Position numbers and translations under genes: made by a program
In this document: positions 42,481 through 55,869 of the stretch, piece after piece
Layout of the letters: every line of letters starts with the position of its first letter
How positions within the stretch are numbered: position 1 is the stretch's first letter
Notes under the pieces: model-generated
Database searches by the model: none
What the model saw: only the letters and a program-made list of their open reading frames with translations
Told to the model about the DNA's origin: nothing
DNA from: Setoptus koraiensis
Lineage: Eukaryota; Arthropoda
Direction: 5' to 3'
DNA: 64,000 nt
Assembly (NCBI GenBank): GCA_048013815.1
Contig: CM106586.1
Span: forward strand, 20,274,001-20,338,000

Positions 42481-45400
42481 TCAGAGGTTTTCCTTTGCCA
42501 ATTCTAGCAGCATAGCTTCGTCGAAAAATTTGTTAATATTGACGTCCTCGCTCAAGCCTTTCCTCCTCCGTGTCTTCAACATAAACTCACGAGCAAGGTG
42601 AGCTGATGGTTGCGGTTCCAACGGTTTTATCACTATGGATTTGTCAAGTGGATCACCAGGAACAATCTGTTTAACAATTGGTTAGAAGTATGTAAATAAG
42701 AACAAATGTTGAACAATGTTTACACATTACTATATATAGACCGACAAAAATGATCTACTTTTGTTGGTTCACTCACCTGCCAATGATGAAAAACGGACAA
42801 ACAGAACGACTGGCCCTGCGTGTGGGTGCGTATATCTGTCTCGAAGCCGAAAGAGTCTATAGCGGGAATTAATGCGTTAACTTTGTTCAACGGTGAACCA
42901 GGTACGGGGAAATCTTTTATCACGTGACCACGTCTTTTCGACAATATGGAATAAACGGCAGTCACGCAATCAGCGGGTGCAACAATCTCAACGAATAAGT
43001 AGGGCTCCATCAGCCTTGGTGTAGCTAGAAGGAACGATGAATAAGCTACACGCCTCGCAGTGGGTATTATCTGACCGCCTCCCCGATGAATGGGCTCTTT
43101 TGACACATTGGCTTCAATAAGCTGAAACTTAACACTTCTCATGGGCTCTTCACAAAGAGGACCCTCTCTGGTTGCCCACTGAAACGCCTGAACTACAGAG
43201 TCCTTTATGTTATTCAATTGTTCTTTATCAATCTGCGTAGGTAGAGTTCCGTCAAGTAGAAGATTGGTTCCGTCCGTTTCCGGCCCGAAAGCCCAAATAG
43301 ATCTCGCATCTAGAACATTCCACTTATATTTGTTCATGAAAAATTCGCTAACTTTTTTCTGCTCCCAATCTAGTGTCACAACTCCATTCTCAATATCTAT
43401 GGCAAGTCCTTTTTCAGCGGACTCTTTCTCTAGAGGGCTTGCTATCATTGTAATATCGTTTCGTTTGTTGGGAGTCTCTGCATGACAATTGCGCGTCGAG
43501 GTATCAATGACAGTTTCGCAAAAACACACAACCGGATCAGCGACACGAATGTCGATCTCGGAATACATATTTCTGAGATCATGCATAACGCAATCTAAAT
43601 ATAGTTCACCGGTTCCGATTATGACGTGCTCGCCACTCTCTTCTACTTTAGTTGTCAGCAACGGATATGATTTATTGCATTTCCTTAGTCCTTCCAACAT
43701 CTTGGGTAGCTCAGACGGATTGACTGGTTCAACTGCAATCTTTACAATAGATTTAGTGTTGAACTTTAAGGGTCTGAAGATGAATAGATCACTTTGATAG
43801 TCAGAGTCAAGAATTGTTGCAGTTTTCACGATAGGTTGATCGATGCCTTCTATGAGTACCCAGTTTCCGGCGGGCACATTTTTTACTTCAACACTGTAGC
43901 GACTATTATATATCCAGAGTCTTCCAATAGGTAAAATTCTGGAATCTTCTTCATCTGCGGACGAATAATACTCCCCTAGTATACGTATGTCACTATTGGC
44001 TTTGAGAGTTCCACTGAGTACTTGACCAAAGACATGAAATGCGGACGCGTCCTGCGAAACATATTGCTTAGTTGTGTGGACAATCAGAGTATTATTAGGA
44101 TCGCACTGATGCAAAGCTTTTGTTAGAGGCGATGATCTGTTACCGGTCCAAATATGCGATATCTTTCTCTTTGCGTTATCACTGGGCGAAGGAATACATT
44201 CTGCGCACATATCGGTGAAACTATTAAAAGATCCAAAAAATCTGGTGCACACTGTCTTAAGCAGATGTCTAATGTTCATTTTTTTCTCATCCGATGTGAG
44301 ATAGATGCCATAATTGTCTAGAAGTTCTAATAGTTTATGATCAGCATCACCAACAACCAATCCAAATAATTTATACAGTGGTTCCAGGATAAACTCAACA
44401 AACGTTCTGTTACCTGAGCCTACCTCTGGGGCCTTTCGCACAAATTTAGATGTCTCAGGATCCAGATATTGGTCGCCCCAGAGTTTGTTAGCAAACTGTT
44501 TATAGTTTAGGTTGGTAAATCCGCCTCGTTCTATATATAACTGGGCGAATGATTTCAATGTGAAGCAAACAGAATATTGTGAGCTGGAAAAACAAACATT
44601 ACCTAGCAGAGGTGAGACTAATCTCTCTTCTTCTCTACAATCATGCGAGTGTGATCTGATCAACAAATTGACCTCGTCGAGTATGTGTCTGAGCTTGAAG
44701 TAGGCGTCAACTGGGGGAAGTTTAAGTTCAAAAATCAATCTGTCAATTTTGTTTATACACAAGGTGATGGCCAATTTTTCCTGAATTGCGTGTTTTATCA
44801 GACGCTCTGTGTTTAACATGACACCCTCTGCTGCATCAACGAATAGAACGACTCCATCGCACAAACGCATGGCTGCTGTGACCTCGTCAGAGAAATTAAC
44901 ATGTCCAGGTGTGTCTAGAATATTGAGGAGATAGGATTTGTTTCTCAGACTCTGATGGACAATTGTAATTGGAGAAGATTTGATGGAGACACCTCGCTCC
45001 TGTTCCGTGAACAGGGTATCTGTGAATCGGATGGGCTTTTCGGAGTTTTGTTTGAATTCGGGGTGAGTTTGTTCGATGAGGCAATCGACAAAAGAGGTCT
45101 TCCCGTGCAATAGGTGGCCAACTAATGCCACATTTCTAATTGCATGCGTGCACTGCATGAGATCTTTCATGAATTTGAGATCATAGGTGGTTTGTGGTAG
45201 ATCGCTTTGCTTATCTTCCGAAATGTGATGCGAGAATTTCTTTCTAATCAATGGATCAATGATGGGCACAGATATGGCTTGAGCGTCTTCCTCCTGGACG
45301 ATAGTCTCAACGTCGGGCCCATAAATTTCCAGAGCTGACGGGTAGTATTTTTTGTCCTCATGCAAGACAATTCTGTTGCCGCCACCGTCATCATCGTCAC

Positions 45401-45581
45401 TATCGTCACCACACACAGCAATCTGGCCTGATTCACGAGCGTCGACCCGGCCGTTTGTTGCTGTTGTTGCCATGTCCTCGCGATCCTCGACTCCGAACTG
45501 GGAATCGTCGTCATCCTCGTCGCCCGATTCCAGCTCGGGTCCTATGTAATTTCCAAATTCATCGTACAAGTTGGTGTCCAT
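42481..45581 (-). CDS. EFTUD2: U5 snRNP GTPase, EFTUD2/Snu114 (116 kDa)
   Basis: EF-2-like GTPase of the U5 snRNP that controls spliceosome activation and disassembly. Two exons: 45581-42777 and 42666-42481, 110-bp intron after HHWQ; 996 aa (human 972). Opens with the diagnostic acidic N-terminus [20 protein letters not shown]. GTPase motifs: P-loop [10 protein letters not shown] (G1), [11 protein letters not shown] (G3), NKIDRL (G4), with the family Gly-His-Leu instead of the EF-2 form. EF-2-like domains II-V follow, with [15 protein letters not shown] and SKRRGHV. The second exon carries [20 protein letters not shown] and ends [16 protein letters not shown] as in all animals. About 20 residues around the region after [11 protein letters not shown] are less conserved. 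Confidence 0.98.
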
Positions 45582-46400
45582 GGATGCGTTTTTGCGTCAC
45601 ACAATTGAGTGTGTGAATTTTGGGACTTGAAGGGTGTTCTAGGATTTGAAAGGTGATAATATAATAATAATCCAACTCTAAAAGTTATTGAACAGTTTAC
45701 AGTGAATGATATTGGTATATTTCGTTTCAACACTATTTACCGGCTCCTCTAGTTGTGTTTTGAAGCGCGCACATGTTCGAGCCGCTGCACTTTTTTCGTG
45801 CATTGAAAAAGGCGCGCAACTCAAAAATTTTCGTTCGCAAAATCTCTAGGCGAATCGCGACTGAGGACACTTTTAGAAGCCACACCAGGTGGAGTAACTT
45901 GGTGATCTGACTCGATGCCCGCGACACGGCTACGAGGTTGATGAAAAGAATCGATTCAGACCGGATCAGAAGGAAAAGTCTTCATTTGGAGCCCTCGCCA
46001 GCCTAGTTCAACTATGCGAGTTGGTTGGCCGGCTGAACAGTTCGAAATTGGTCGCTCGGAGACACGGTTGTTTAATTGAGATTATTGTTGTCGGACGATT
46101 TCCGTCGGATTATGTGCGCTCCGGAGAATCGATGCATATCGCCATTTGCGATAACTGGCTGGATAATATTGCAATTGTTTGTTGTGCTCGTGGATGATTG
46201 ACAAGCTGGGCGATTGGCGTGACAATTGTCGCATAGTGCTATCGCTCATTGGCGTATGTTTTGTTAAAGATTGCACAAAATTGATAAACTGCCTCGATGG
46301 GTAAGATCGTATCGATTGTCATCAGAGGCGATTGCAAGTGTGATGTCAGCAGCACTGAATGCCGGTGCTGCTGGATTTGACGAGATTAAATTTTTGTAAA
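45582..46400. other. promoter-side spacer of EFTUD2
   Basis: Spacer upstream of EFTUD2 with no supportable gene. From about here rightward base composition rises from AT-rich to GC-rich. Confidence 0.5.
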
Positions 46401-48348
46401 ATATCTGCAATTGGTACGCCAGTTATCCACGTATGGATATCTGCAACGCAGTCGCGCCCGAGGTGACACTGGCATGATCATATTCAGCTTCAGTTTTTTC
46501 CAGCAGCAACTTGTTTGCATCGCAGACAGGTGCATTCCAGACTCTGGAATCCAGAGTGGAATCATTTCGAAATGGAATGATCCAGACACTGAACTACTGC
46601 AGCTATTAGCGGCCAGAAGCGACCACTCGTTGGCACCATTGGTTGGCGGTGCGAGTCGCAGCGCGAATCACAAGCAAGCGAGCAATTATCGGCTACCTGA
46701 GGTCTGTTGTTGTCTGGCCATTGTGAGATATGTGCTGCTGTCATTGGCGGCCATTGAGATGCTAAAGAGAGGAATTTAAATTATTTGACATGTCTCAAAA
46801 TGATTAATGCGTTTGTGCGTCTGTGCCCGGCCGGCCGGCTGGCAAAATGTGTATAAATGATCCGTCGCTGACGATATTCACTGTTTAACATGAACATTTG
46901 CTTTAATTAATCAAATGGAAAGGATTATAAATTATCATTCTGTTTGCAGGTAGCAACTACAAGTCAGCGCATCTGCTTCGTAACAGCGCTGGCGACACAA
47001 CAAGTCGCGACTTCCGAACGCTCGCTCGCTCGCTCGCTCGCAACTTGCCAGCTCGAGGCTCACCGAACGCAGCCAGTCGACTGGGCTAGTTCTCGTGCCA
47101 GACTAGATTTGTTGCGCCAGTTCGCGCCCGCTGATCCGAAATTCGAAGGAGCTTCGAATTTGGGAGTTCGGCAGGAGCCGAGCGCACAATATGCACGGAG
47201 TTGCAAATATCGTTCTTCTCGTTGAGCCTGTGAGAAGCTTCGCGCCGTGGATTGCCGTTGTGCCGCTTGGATCGGCTTCGACCGGCGCAAATGTTGTTGG
47301 CACCATCGAATGGAGCCAACAATATCGGCCATTTTCGCTCATCATCCGGCCTCGCTGTTGGCCGCGCACTGCAAGCGCTGAGCGTATCATCAGCATTATT
47401 ATTATTATTATTATTATTTTACCTGATTATTGACGCGATATGGCTGTTATCTGGCATCGAGATCGCCCTTACGAGCGACCCCAATCTCCCCGAGCTCTCG
47501 TTGTATGTGTGTGTGTGTGTCCATTAGGCACCACGCATTCAGCGAGCGAGTTAAATGTTTGATTGTGTCCGATCATGACAGTCCGATCATCAGGCTCTGA
47601 TGGCACCAATCAGACGATGATGAGTAAGCCGCCCGTTGCCGTAATAATGGCGGACCGCGTCGGTATTAGTGTTAATAATAATAAAATAAGAATGAGAATG
47701 CTAAGCTTCAAGTTTCACAAAGTTTAACAGCGACGGCAGTGGCGACACTCGATGTTGCGTCTGCTTTATTAATGCTCGATTAAGTTTTATTTGTACTTGT
47801 TGACGTTTCGTTTAAATTGTGCGAGGGCGAGACAATTTAAACTGGCGACCAACTTGCGCCAGCCAGCAGCAGCTGACAGGCGACTTTGACGAGTCGCAAC
47901 GACGAGTAACCTCGATTGGCTTGCGTTGTTTGCTGGCTGGCTGACTGACTGACTGACTGGCTGGCTGGCATTAGCAGAAGATCACAAGATCAGCCAGAGA
48001 CACAACAGGCACAGGCGAACAGTTGACAGCTAGCGCTATCCCTACCGTCACTACTCAATTTAATTAATTTTTCTATTAATCATAGTTCACATGCTTTCTC
48101 GGCTCGGCGTCGGCTGGCTCATTAGGCCTGAGTGCGACGAGTTGTTTGCTAGTCGCAACGACAACGACAACAACAACAACAACAACATAATCAATTTAAC
48201 AGAGTGTAGATGGGGATCGTTTAGCTTGACAGTGACCTGGCCTGGCGAGCGACCAACAACCAAAAAAAGATTTCTCTGGCAGCCGCAGCTTCCATTTGCC
48301 CCATGCCGATGGGCTTGTTGGGCGAATTGCCGTTCGCCTTGTGCGATT

Positions 48349-48409
48349 TGCCGTGTGCCGTTCGCCGTTCGCCGTTTGCCGTTCGTCGTTCGTCGTTTGC
48401 CGCTTGCGA
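48349..48409. repeat. 7-bp minisatellite
   Basis: About eight TTCGCCG-type units with T/C variants. Confidence 0.85.
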
Positions 48410-48574
48410 GTCCAAATTGATCGACGCGACGCATTTGACGCTCGCTCGTTCGCTACATCCAATTGGGCTCATCGGTAATGGGGATTTGATTGGATTGGAG
48501 TGGCATTTACATTCGGATTGGCGTTGTGTTTGTATCGGTGTGTCTGTGCCATCCAGACATGCCCTCATGCGTTC

Positions 48575-48623
48575 GAATGCGCTCCGAATGCGCTCCGAAT
48601 GCGCTCCGAATGCGCTTCGAATG
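48575..48623. repeat. 11-bp minisatellite
   Basis: Just over four copies of GAATGCGCTCC. Confidence 0.9.
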
Positions 48624-48933
48624 TGTGCCCAAAACCAACACAACAGACCCTGCCGAACAGAGCGAGCGAGCGAGCGAGAAGTAACAGCGAGATTGTTACA
48701 GCGACTGGCAAAAATTTGCTTAGCGCCGTCATGACAACAGCAACGCCAGGCACAGGCCTGGCCGTTGTTATATAACTCCCAACTAACAGTTAGTTATATA
48801 ATAACTCTGACGCAACTCTCTTAGATTGTGTATCTAGATAAGATTTATGAAGTTGGGCAGCAGAGTGAGATTCGCCATCTCAAGTTTGATAAACTCACAC
48901 TTACTCACACAATTGAACTCATATTATCTCTCG

Positions 48934-49041
48934 TTGTGCCGTTGTTGTCGGTTGTTGCGCCGCTGTCGTTGGTTGTTGCGCTGCTGTCGGTTGTTGCTGG
49001 TTGTTGTGCCGCTGTCGTTGGTTGTTGTCGGTTGTTGCCGG
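48934..49041. repeat. GTTGTTG-rich degenerate repeat
   Basis: Interleaved GTTGTTGCGCCGCTGTCG-like units, imperfect, about five cycles. Confidence 0.8.
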
Positions 49042-51870
49042 CGTCGGTGGTGCCAGTGGAGCTTGTGCTCGCTTGTGATGATAGAGTCAGATTGGCTGAT
49101 AAGATTGCGAGCTCGGGATGCTCTCTCGCGATGCTTCTCGCTCGCCAATTGCAATCGCGAATTCGTCCTAGTCGCGTCGTCGTAGTCGTTCGAGTGCCGA
49201 GCGAGCCTCCAATTGGGCGACCAATAAAGCAGCGCCGCCAGAATAAAGCAGAAAAGAAAACATGAGAAACGTATCAGAGCTGCCCGTTCAACACAACAAC
49301 GGGCCGGCTATGACAACTCAAGGATCTCATTAAGTTGGCTCAAGTTATTATTATTATTATTATTCACCTGATTATCTGCTGGCTGCTACTTTCGCCAGGC
49401 TGCAGCTCCAAGTTAGTTATTACATAACCAACTTGCTTCTATTATCACCGCCACTGTTGTCAGCGAGTCATTGTTTCATCAGCTGACTGCTTGTTATCGG
49501 CGCCGTATAAGCGCATAAATGTACAACTGCATACCTGGGCACCTGTACCTAGGTACAACCGACTGCGCAACCAACTGTCGGGCTAACTGTGCAACTGCTC
49601 AACTGAACCAACCAAATGAATGGCGCTCGTCCCGACGCGGCCAACCCTTTCCCGCCGGCGCCCACGGGCACAGCGCCACGGCCCGGCACGCCGGCACAGT
49701 TATAATTATCACCTGTCACTATTGATCTGGCGCCCGGCTAGATGCGCGTGCGATACGCGGGCACAACAACCGAGCATTGACTCGTTGGAGTCGCGGTGAC
49801 GCGCGGGCACACGACGCTCGCCGGGCACCTATATGGGCTCTGGGCCCACTCTGCCCGACTGTCGCTGTGTGCGAAGCGAGTACGGACCCGGCGCGCGCCA
49901 CAACAGTGGAATACGTGTGTGTGTGTGTTAACACTTTGCTCTAATAGCGGCGGTCGGCCGGGCTGCTGCCGCCGTCGCCGCCGACGGGGCCAACGGTGCG
50001 GGTCGCGGGCGCGCCATTATCTCTGGCAGCGGATCAAATCGATCTCGTTCTTGGGTGCGAGATTTGATCAAATCCGCACCGATCTCTCTGAGATGAGATC
50101 TCATCTCATCTCGGCCTTTGCGATGTGATCTGTGTGCGCGCGTGCGGTTTGATCAATTGAGTCGCCAAGTCGGACAGCATCGGACAGCTCGCCGGTGGCC
50201 GGGGCGACGCATCGATTTCGTCGTTGCGCGCCCATCGATGGCGCGGCCTTCCGCCATCGATTGCGTCCGCCCGAAATTGGCCCATTCTAACCCATTCCAG
50301 CTAGCCAGTTATCCGGTTGCACTGCCAGACAGTTGTGGCGCTCTCAGTGAGCTATATGTTTCGTGGCGATATTTCACTTGCGCGCCGCACCACTGACAGA
50401 TAAACGTTTGAGAGCGCGCGCGCCGGAAGTGGGCAAACGCGGGCAGCGCCGCTCGTGCCCGACTCGGTAACCAGTTTGTTGATTTACAAATGTCGCTGGC
50501 GCCGCCGCCAATCCGATCCGAAGCCGCCCAATGCCGGCTAGCGCCTATATGCCCGCGCCCCATTGATGCGCCAGCCCCAATTTGCGCTGGCAAACTGAGG
50601 CTGGCAAACTGGGCTGGCAACGGCGGCCGGGCCGGCCACGGAGCGGCGACTCGGCCGCAACCTTGTCGCTGGCGTCATTACGATACGTCTCTATAGTATG
50701 CTGCTGTAAACGAGCCGAAACAGGAAATGGAATGTTTACCATTAGACGGTGGCGCCACTTGTCATTCCGTTGGCACCGCCGTTTGTCTTGTTGTGCTGAA
50801 TGCTGACACACGCACCAGATGCATATAATCTAATTTTGTGGGCCGCTGGCCGGGCGCCGCCAGCGGGCCCGCGCCGGCCGCCCGTTCACAATGTTCGCGC
50901 ACACAATCAATTCAATGCGCTCGGTGGGCTCGGCGGCGCGAACGACGGCCGCCTTATCAAGCCGCATCGAGTCACATCGGGCTGCGGCCGGCCGGCGTGC
51001 AACCGCAAGAGGCGGGTCCCGTCGGCTCATAAGTGGCGCGCGGTCGCGAAACTGGTTAGTTGGCCCACTGGCCAGTAGTTGTATTCAAATGAGACGATGA
51101 TTATCGTCTAGATCGTATCTCGGCCGGCCAGTGGTCAGGCGCTATGTGTAAGCGGCGATATGTGCGATATGCGCGCACCAGCGCCCCACTGAATGGAGCC
51201 AGCAAACAAACAAACGCACTCATCTGGCGCTATATCTGGCCACTTTCATCTCGCAATGATGATGCATTATTGTTGTGCTATTACTGCCTAAGCCACCGCT
51301 ACATTATGTGGTGTACGACGTAAAGCCGGCCAGCATTTATTTATGCTCGATATTTATGCATAAATCTCGCCAAGCCGAGCCCGGCGATACGAATCTCGCC
51401 GAGCCGACGATTTGTTTAATAAGTCGGCCCGCGCGAGTCGCTTGCGCCCACGCCACCGCGACCATGTCCATGACCGACAGGCGCCGGCCAGGCCGGACGA
51501 GCGGGCGCTGGCGCCATTTTCGAACGGGCCCGATCGCGGCGATCAAATCGTTTCGGAATTGGCACGGCTCCCACTGCGGCAATTGGCACCAAGTCACTGT
51601 GGCGCAGTGCGCGCTACATCGCGGCCGCTTATGCGCTCGCCTACGCGGCGCTATGCGCATTCGCTGGCTGCCGATGGCCGTGTTCTTTGCGTCGAATTTG
51701 ACGCCCCATTTTTGCGACAGTGCGACGGGCGGGGGCCCTGATATCCGCGCGTATACGCGGGTATTTCGGGGCGGATACATCGGGCCGGACACATCGGGCC
51801 GATATATCGGGGCGGATACACCAGCGCGGCGCATATAGGCGCTCGCCGATATGTGCGCCGCGCCGATACA

Positions 51871-51957
51871 TTCGCGTATTCGCGTATTCGAGTATTCGCG
51901 TATTCGCGTATTCGCGTATTCGCGTATTCGCGTATTCGCACATCCGCACATCCGCAG
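51871..51957. repeat. 8-bp minisatellite, two unit types
   Basis: More than eight copies of TTCGCGTA followed, with the same 8-bp period, by about two copies of CACATCCG. Confidence 0.92.
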
Positions 51958-52020
51958 GCGAGACGCTCTGCGCGCTGTGCGAGCCGCGCACGGCGCAGAT
52001 TCCAAATCGGAATTTCCAAT

Positions 52021-52061
52021 GGGAGACCAACGGGAGACCGATGGGAGACCGACGGGAGACT
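52021..52061. repeat. 11-bp minisatellite
   Basis: Almost four copies of GGGAGACCGAC with small variants. Confidence 0.85.
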
Positions 52062-52526
52062 CGCGGGCCGGATCGCGAGCGGGCAGCGGCCCCCGCGACG
52101 GCGCCCGCCGTGGGCCGCCGACCAGATGGCGCGACCGGCGACCGTCCGAGCAGCGACTCAACCACGCGCTCCCATTAGGCCGACAACAGCAATTAACTTT
52201 GAGCTGCGGCCCACAATGGATCGCGAGACGTGTGAGAGTCACTGTCAGTGGGCCAGCCAAAATTGATTATACAATTTATACTGCGAGGCCGCTCATGGCG
52301 CGCGCCGCCTAGACGCCGCCGAGGGCAGCTCGCAAACGCGCTATGTGCCCTATATGCGCCCTCTGCCCGAGCTGTTCGGCTATTTCGAGCTCCCAAATAA
52401 CTGAAGCTAGCTAAACGATCTCGCCAAACGAGCTAGCGGCGCCCGCCGAGCTACAACTAGCCGAGCAACTGGCCCGCAACACATTTGGCTCGTCTGGCTG
52501 CAAACTCGTCGCGTCGCATCGCATCA

Positions 52527-52581
52527 CAATGACGCAATGACGCAATGACGCAATGACGCAACGACGCAACGACGCAACGAC
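52527..52581. repeat. 8-bp minisatellite
   Basis: Seven units: four CAATGACG then three CAACGACG, so a single substitution spread through part of the array. Confidence 0.92.
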
Positions 52582-53010
52582 TTTGCGACTCAGTGACGTC
52601 ACTCGTTGTCGGCTGTTGGCTTAACGACGGCGCGCCTTGGCACGGCGCCGCTATTACCCGGCCTATAATGGGTGTCGCCCCAACAGGCGCGGCTATGTTT
52701 GCGCCCGTCACACACAGTCTGTTCGCGAGCTATGTGTTGTGCACTGGCGGCGATCACATAAACGGCGCGGATAATATATGTACGTATGTGATGTACGTAA
52801 TGTGTGTACGCTGGCGAGGGGCCCATATAGGCGCTCGTCGGGCCGCAGCCGTCGGGCGGGCGGGCCGCGCGTGCGAGCTCGCAGCGCGTTTAGAGTCAAT
52901 TTAAAATTGACTTTTAAGCTCGCGCGCGTCACCCAGACACATAGGTGATTACACAGACCCGGCCGGCTTGTAATCCCGGCGATCTGTAAACAAGCGCTGC
53001 CAGCAACGAA

Positions 53011-53054
53011 CGCTGGCTTCGGGGCCGCCTCAAACGGCCCCGCCGAAGCCAGCG
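53011..53054. repeat. GC-rich hairpin
   Basis: CGCTGGCTTCGG pairs exactly with its complement at the other end; an inner GGCCG/CGGCC stem, a 3-nt bulge and a 7-nt loop complete it. Outer segments also pair (AGCGCTG-CCAGCAAC at 52993 with GTTGCCAGCGCT at ~53081). Confidence 0.7.
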
Positions 53055-53406
53055 AAGTCGTGGGGCCCCAAAGAACAAAGTTGCCAGCGCTAACTGACTT
53101 TCTGTTCGCTGAGTCAGCCACTTTCGCTGGGCCCCACGGCGTGTATATCCACTGTTGGTGTGTGTGTGCGTGTGTGTGTGCAACTGGGCGACTTCTTAAC
53201 AGTGTGCGGCCGACAGTTACGAGTTAACCAGTTGTCTGTCGACGCATAAGAATGGCAACGTCGCCAACGTTCGGACGCGTTGTGCGGCGCGTGTTTGCAC
53301 GTGCCGCGCCAGCAATTTCAACGATTTAAACTTGATCATTTCGATTGAACGCGCGCGCCGAACGCGCACGAGCTGGCCCGCTGGCTGGCCGGCCGACAGC
53401 CGAACA

Positions 53407-53488
53407 GGCTCGAACTGTTCGAACTGTTGGAACTGTTGGAACTGTTGGAACTGGCTCGAACTGCTCAAACTGCTCGCACCGCTCGAAC
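53407..53488. repeat. 9-bp minisatellite
   Basis: About nine copies of GAACTGTTG with variants. Confidence 0.9.
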
Positions 53489-54512
53489 CCGGCCGAACGT
53501 TCGCGAGCGCGAGCCCGTTCGACGGTGCCCGCCACGCAGTGTCGGGCGGCGCTGACGGAGCTTGTCGGCGCGAACCCGCCAGAAGAATGGGCCGCCAAAA
53601 AACGGGCCCCACGACCCAAATGAGCCCGTGCCAAACGAGTCGCCGGCGGCCTTCGTAGGCTGCGAGTCGTAGCGGTTGCGGGAGGCGCTGCTCGCAGCCA
53701 CTGTGCCGCCCCGCTCGCGAATCGCCCCTTGTTGTCTCAGCAACGCGAGCGAGCGCGTGCAGCGCTGGCAGTTCGCGCGTCGGGTGCGCGCCCGACTGGC
53801 GTTGCGTCGAACGGGCGCCCGTCCGCCGGGCAACGGCGGGCCCGCCAACGCCAGCAAACCGGCAAACGATTAAGTATAGGCCGCGCCGAGATTTATGATC
53901 TTGTTGGCCCGTCCATTACATGACACCGGCGGGCCCCGGCGGCTGGGCTGGCCGGATCCCGCGACTGGTCGTGCGCGGCGCGCAAACCAGTTTTGGCCGC
54001 ATCCGATGCACGCGGGCTCGTGATCGTCACCTCGGCGCCGGCCACACTTCATTGGCCGCACGGGCCCACTCTGATATATATACTGCTGAATACACAGCCG
54101 ACTGCGAGCGGCCACCACCACGCGCCCGTTATTCACGTGATAAATAACAGATACAAGTGAAAATGATAATGGCCGCTGGCCGCTTTGGGGCCGGCCCGAG
54201 CGGCTGAAACAATGCGCAAACATCAGCAAGTTTGCTCTGGCGCGCCCGCCGTCCAGCTAATGATGGTCGAATCGGCCGGCGGCCGGCCCGCAGCAATGAG
54301 TGATGATTGGGCATTAATATCGCTTCGGCTGCCAGTTGTTCGCGTCTGCAGCAGCGACTCGAGCCACGCCGGCAGAGCACAAACCGGGCCGCACGACCAA
54401 CCGACCGGGCCGGACAACCAACCCAGCTGGCCGGCCCGTTGGTCCGGCTGTCCGCGCTCCGAGCTGGCGACTCGTTTATCGTCGCTTGCAACGGCACGCA
54501 GCAAATAACGCC

Positions 54513-54564
54513 GCAACAATATGCATAGCAGCGCATATAGCACCGCTGCTATGCAGATTGTTGC
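54513..54564. repeat. near-perfect 21-bp-stem hairpin
   Basis: Left arm 54513-54533 and right arm 54544-54564 are complementary at 20 of 21 positions (one A/G mismatch), with a 10-nt loop. Could be a foldback element end, a cruciform, or a small-RNA precursor; no evidence separates these. Confidence 0.75.
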
Positions 54565-55057
54565 ATAACAGCGGGGCTATATGTTGTTTATATATATACA
54601 TATGGTGCCAAATGTTACGCAACGCTGTGCGGCCACTTTATGCAACGCTGTGCGGCCATGTTTTGCAACGTTGTGCAATGCGCGCATATGGACCGCATGT
54701 CGCCGGGCCGGCCCGGTCGCAATCGAGCAAGACCAACGGTATCTCATCAAGATAATCTCTGCGTTGTTGTGGGCACAGCCGCCGCCAGATAGCATCTCTC
54801 TGGCGGCTACTTACACACTTTGTCGAGCACACAGTCGCTCGACCGGCGGCCATTGTGACGGGCGGGCCGGCGACCTTGGCAGCGGTGACACTTGTCGCTG
54901 TTTGCTGGCTTCCTTGTTGCGCAACAAACATGTTGGCGCAACTGGCGAGCTCGCGCGAGCGACATTACGTAACGTGTGCAAGCGATATTGCGTAACATGT
55001 ATGAATAATTTCATGCGACGTGCATAAACAATGGCTATTCGAATGGGGTGCTGTCGC

Positions 55058-55153
55058 GTGAATATGACACTGTGTGAATATGACCCTGTGTGAATATGAC
55101 ACTGTGTGAATATGATGCTGTGTGAATATGATGCTGTGTGAATATGGCATCGT
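55058..55153. repeat. 16-bp minisatellite
   Basis: Six copies of GTGAATATGACACTGT with point variants. Confidence 0.92.
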
Positions 55154-55269
55154 GCCAGTATGACATTGAGTCACTCAATTTGAGTGCGAGTATGAATATG
55201 AGATTGAATTTGATCGCTGTCTGACCAAATTCACGCGCCGCAACAACAGGTTAGTCGGCTAGTCGGGCG

Positions 55270-55343
55270 TTTGTCGGTCGCACAGTTTGTCGGCCGCACG
55301 GTTTGTCGGCGGCACAGTTTGTCGGTCGCACAGTTTGTCGGTC
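55270..55343. repeat. 16-bp minisatellite
   Basis: About four and a half copies of TTTGTCGGTCGCACAG. Confidence 0.92.
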
Positions 55344-55839
55344 AGTTGTCAGTTGGCGTCGCGACTCGCGATCCATGGGCCCGTTTTCGAGCCGCCGAGC
55401 CCAACACCGACCAACTGCATTCGGGCCGCTAATCTATTTAAATTCATCGCGGCGATGATGTTAATTTGAATTCGAATCGGCCGGCCGGGTATCAATTGAT
55501 CAAAGTCAATCACCTGAGCGAGCCACTCGCAAGTTGGGAGTCGCAACGGTCGCTCAGGTGATCCATCTCCATCGCTGTCTGACAATCAATCATCGCGAAA
55601 ACTTGCCAGCGAGCAATTCCGACTCGCTGGATCCGCATGTGACGAGCTTGCTGATCTATTTAAAAGTGGCGGCTCGTTTCGCACTCGCCGGGCGCCCTTT
55701 CGGGCGACCATTTCGCAATTGTCCGATTCGTTGCGACTGGCGACTGGCCTATAACGCCCTCTCACCTGATACCTGGCGCGTCTATGGGGGGCATTGCACA
55801 TCATATACCTGTCGGTATATTCCTCTCGCTGCCGGTAGG

Positions 55840-55864
55840 GCCCACAATAACAGTGGTTGTGGGC
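55840..55864. repeat. hairpin, 8-bp perfect stem
   Basis: GCCCACAA and TTGTGGGC separated by 9 nt; lies just before a stronger hairpin at 55870. Confidence 0.65.
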
Positions 55865-55869
55865 CGCTG

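Larger units (their letters stand above)
46400..52980. other. GC-rich gene-free region, left part
   Basis: No supportable gene. Open frames here are long mainly because GC-rich DNA has few stops and because repeats stay open; none shows a domain. Minisatellites at 48349-48409, 48575-48623, 48934-49041, 51871-51939, 52021-52061 and 52527-52581 are listed separately. Also (CTGA/CTGG)n near 47932-47970, (ATT)n near 47397-47417 and 49347-49362, and (GCTC)n near 47020-47040. It could be intergenic DNA or a large intron. Confidence 0.5.

Noticed and set aside
51337-52312. 307-codon and overlapping frames at 51-52 kb
   Set aside because: Up to six long frames overlap in GC-rich, repeat-bearing DNA; their apparent repeats come from the 8-bp minisatellite.
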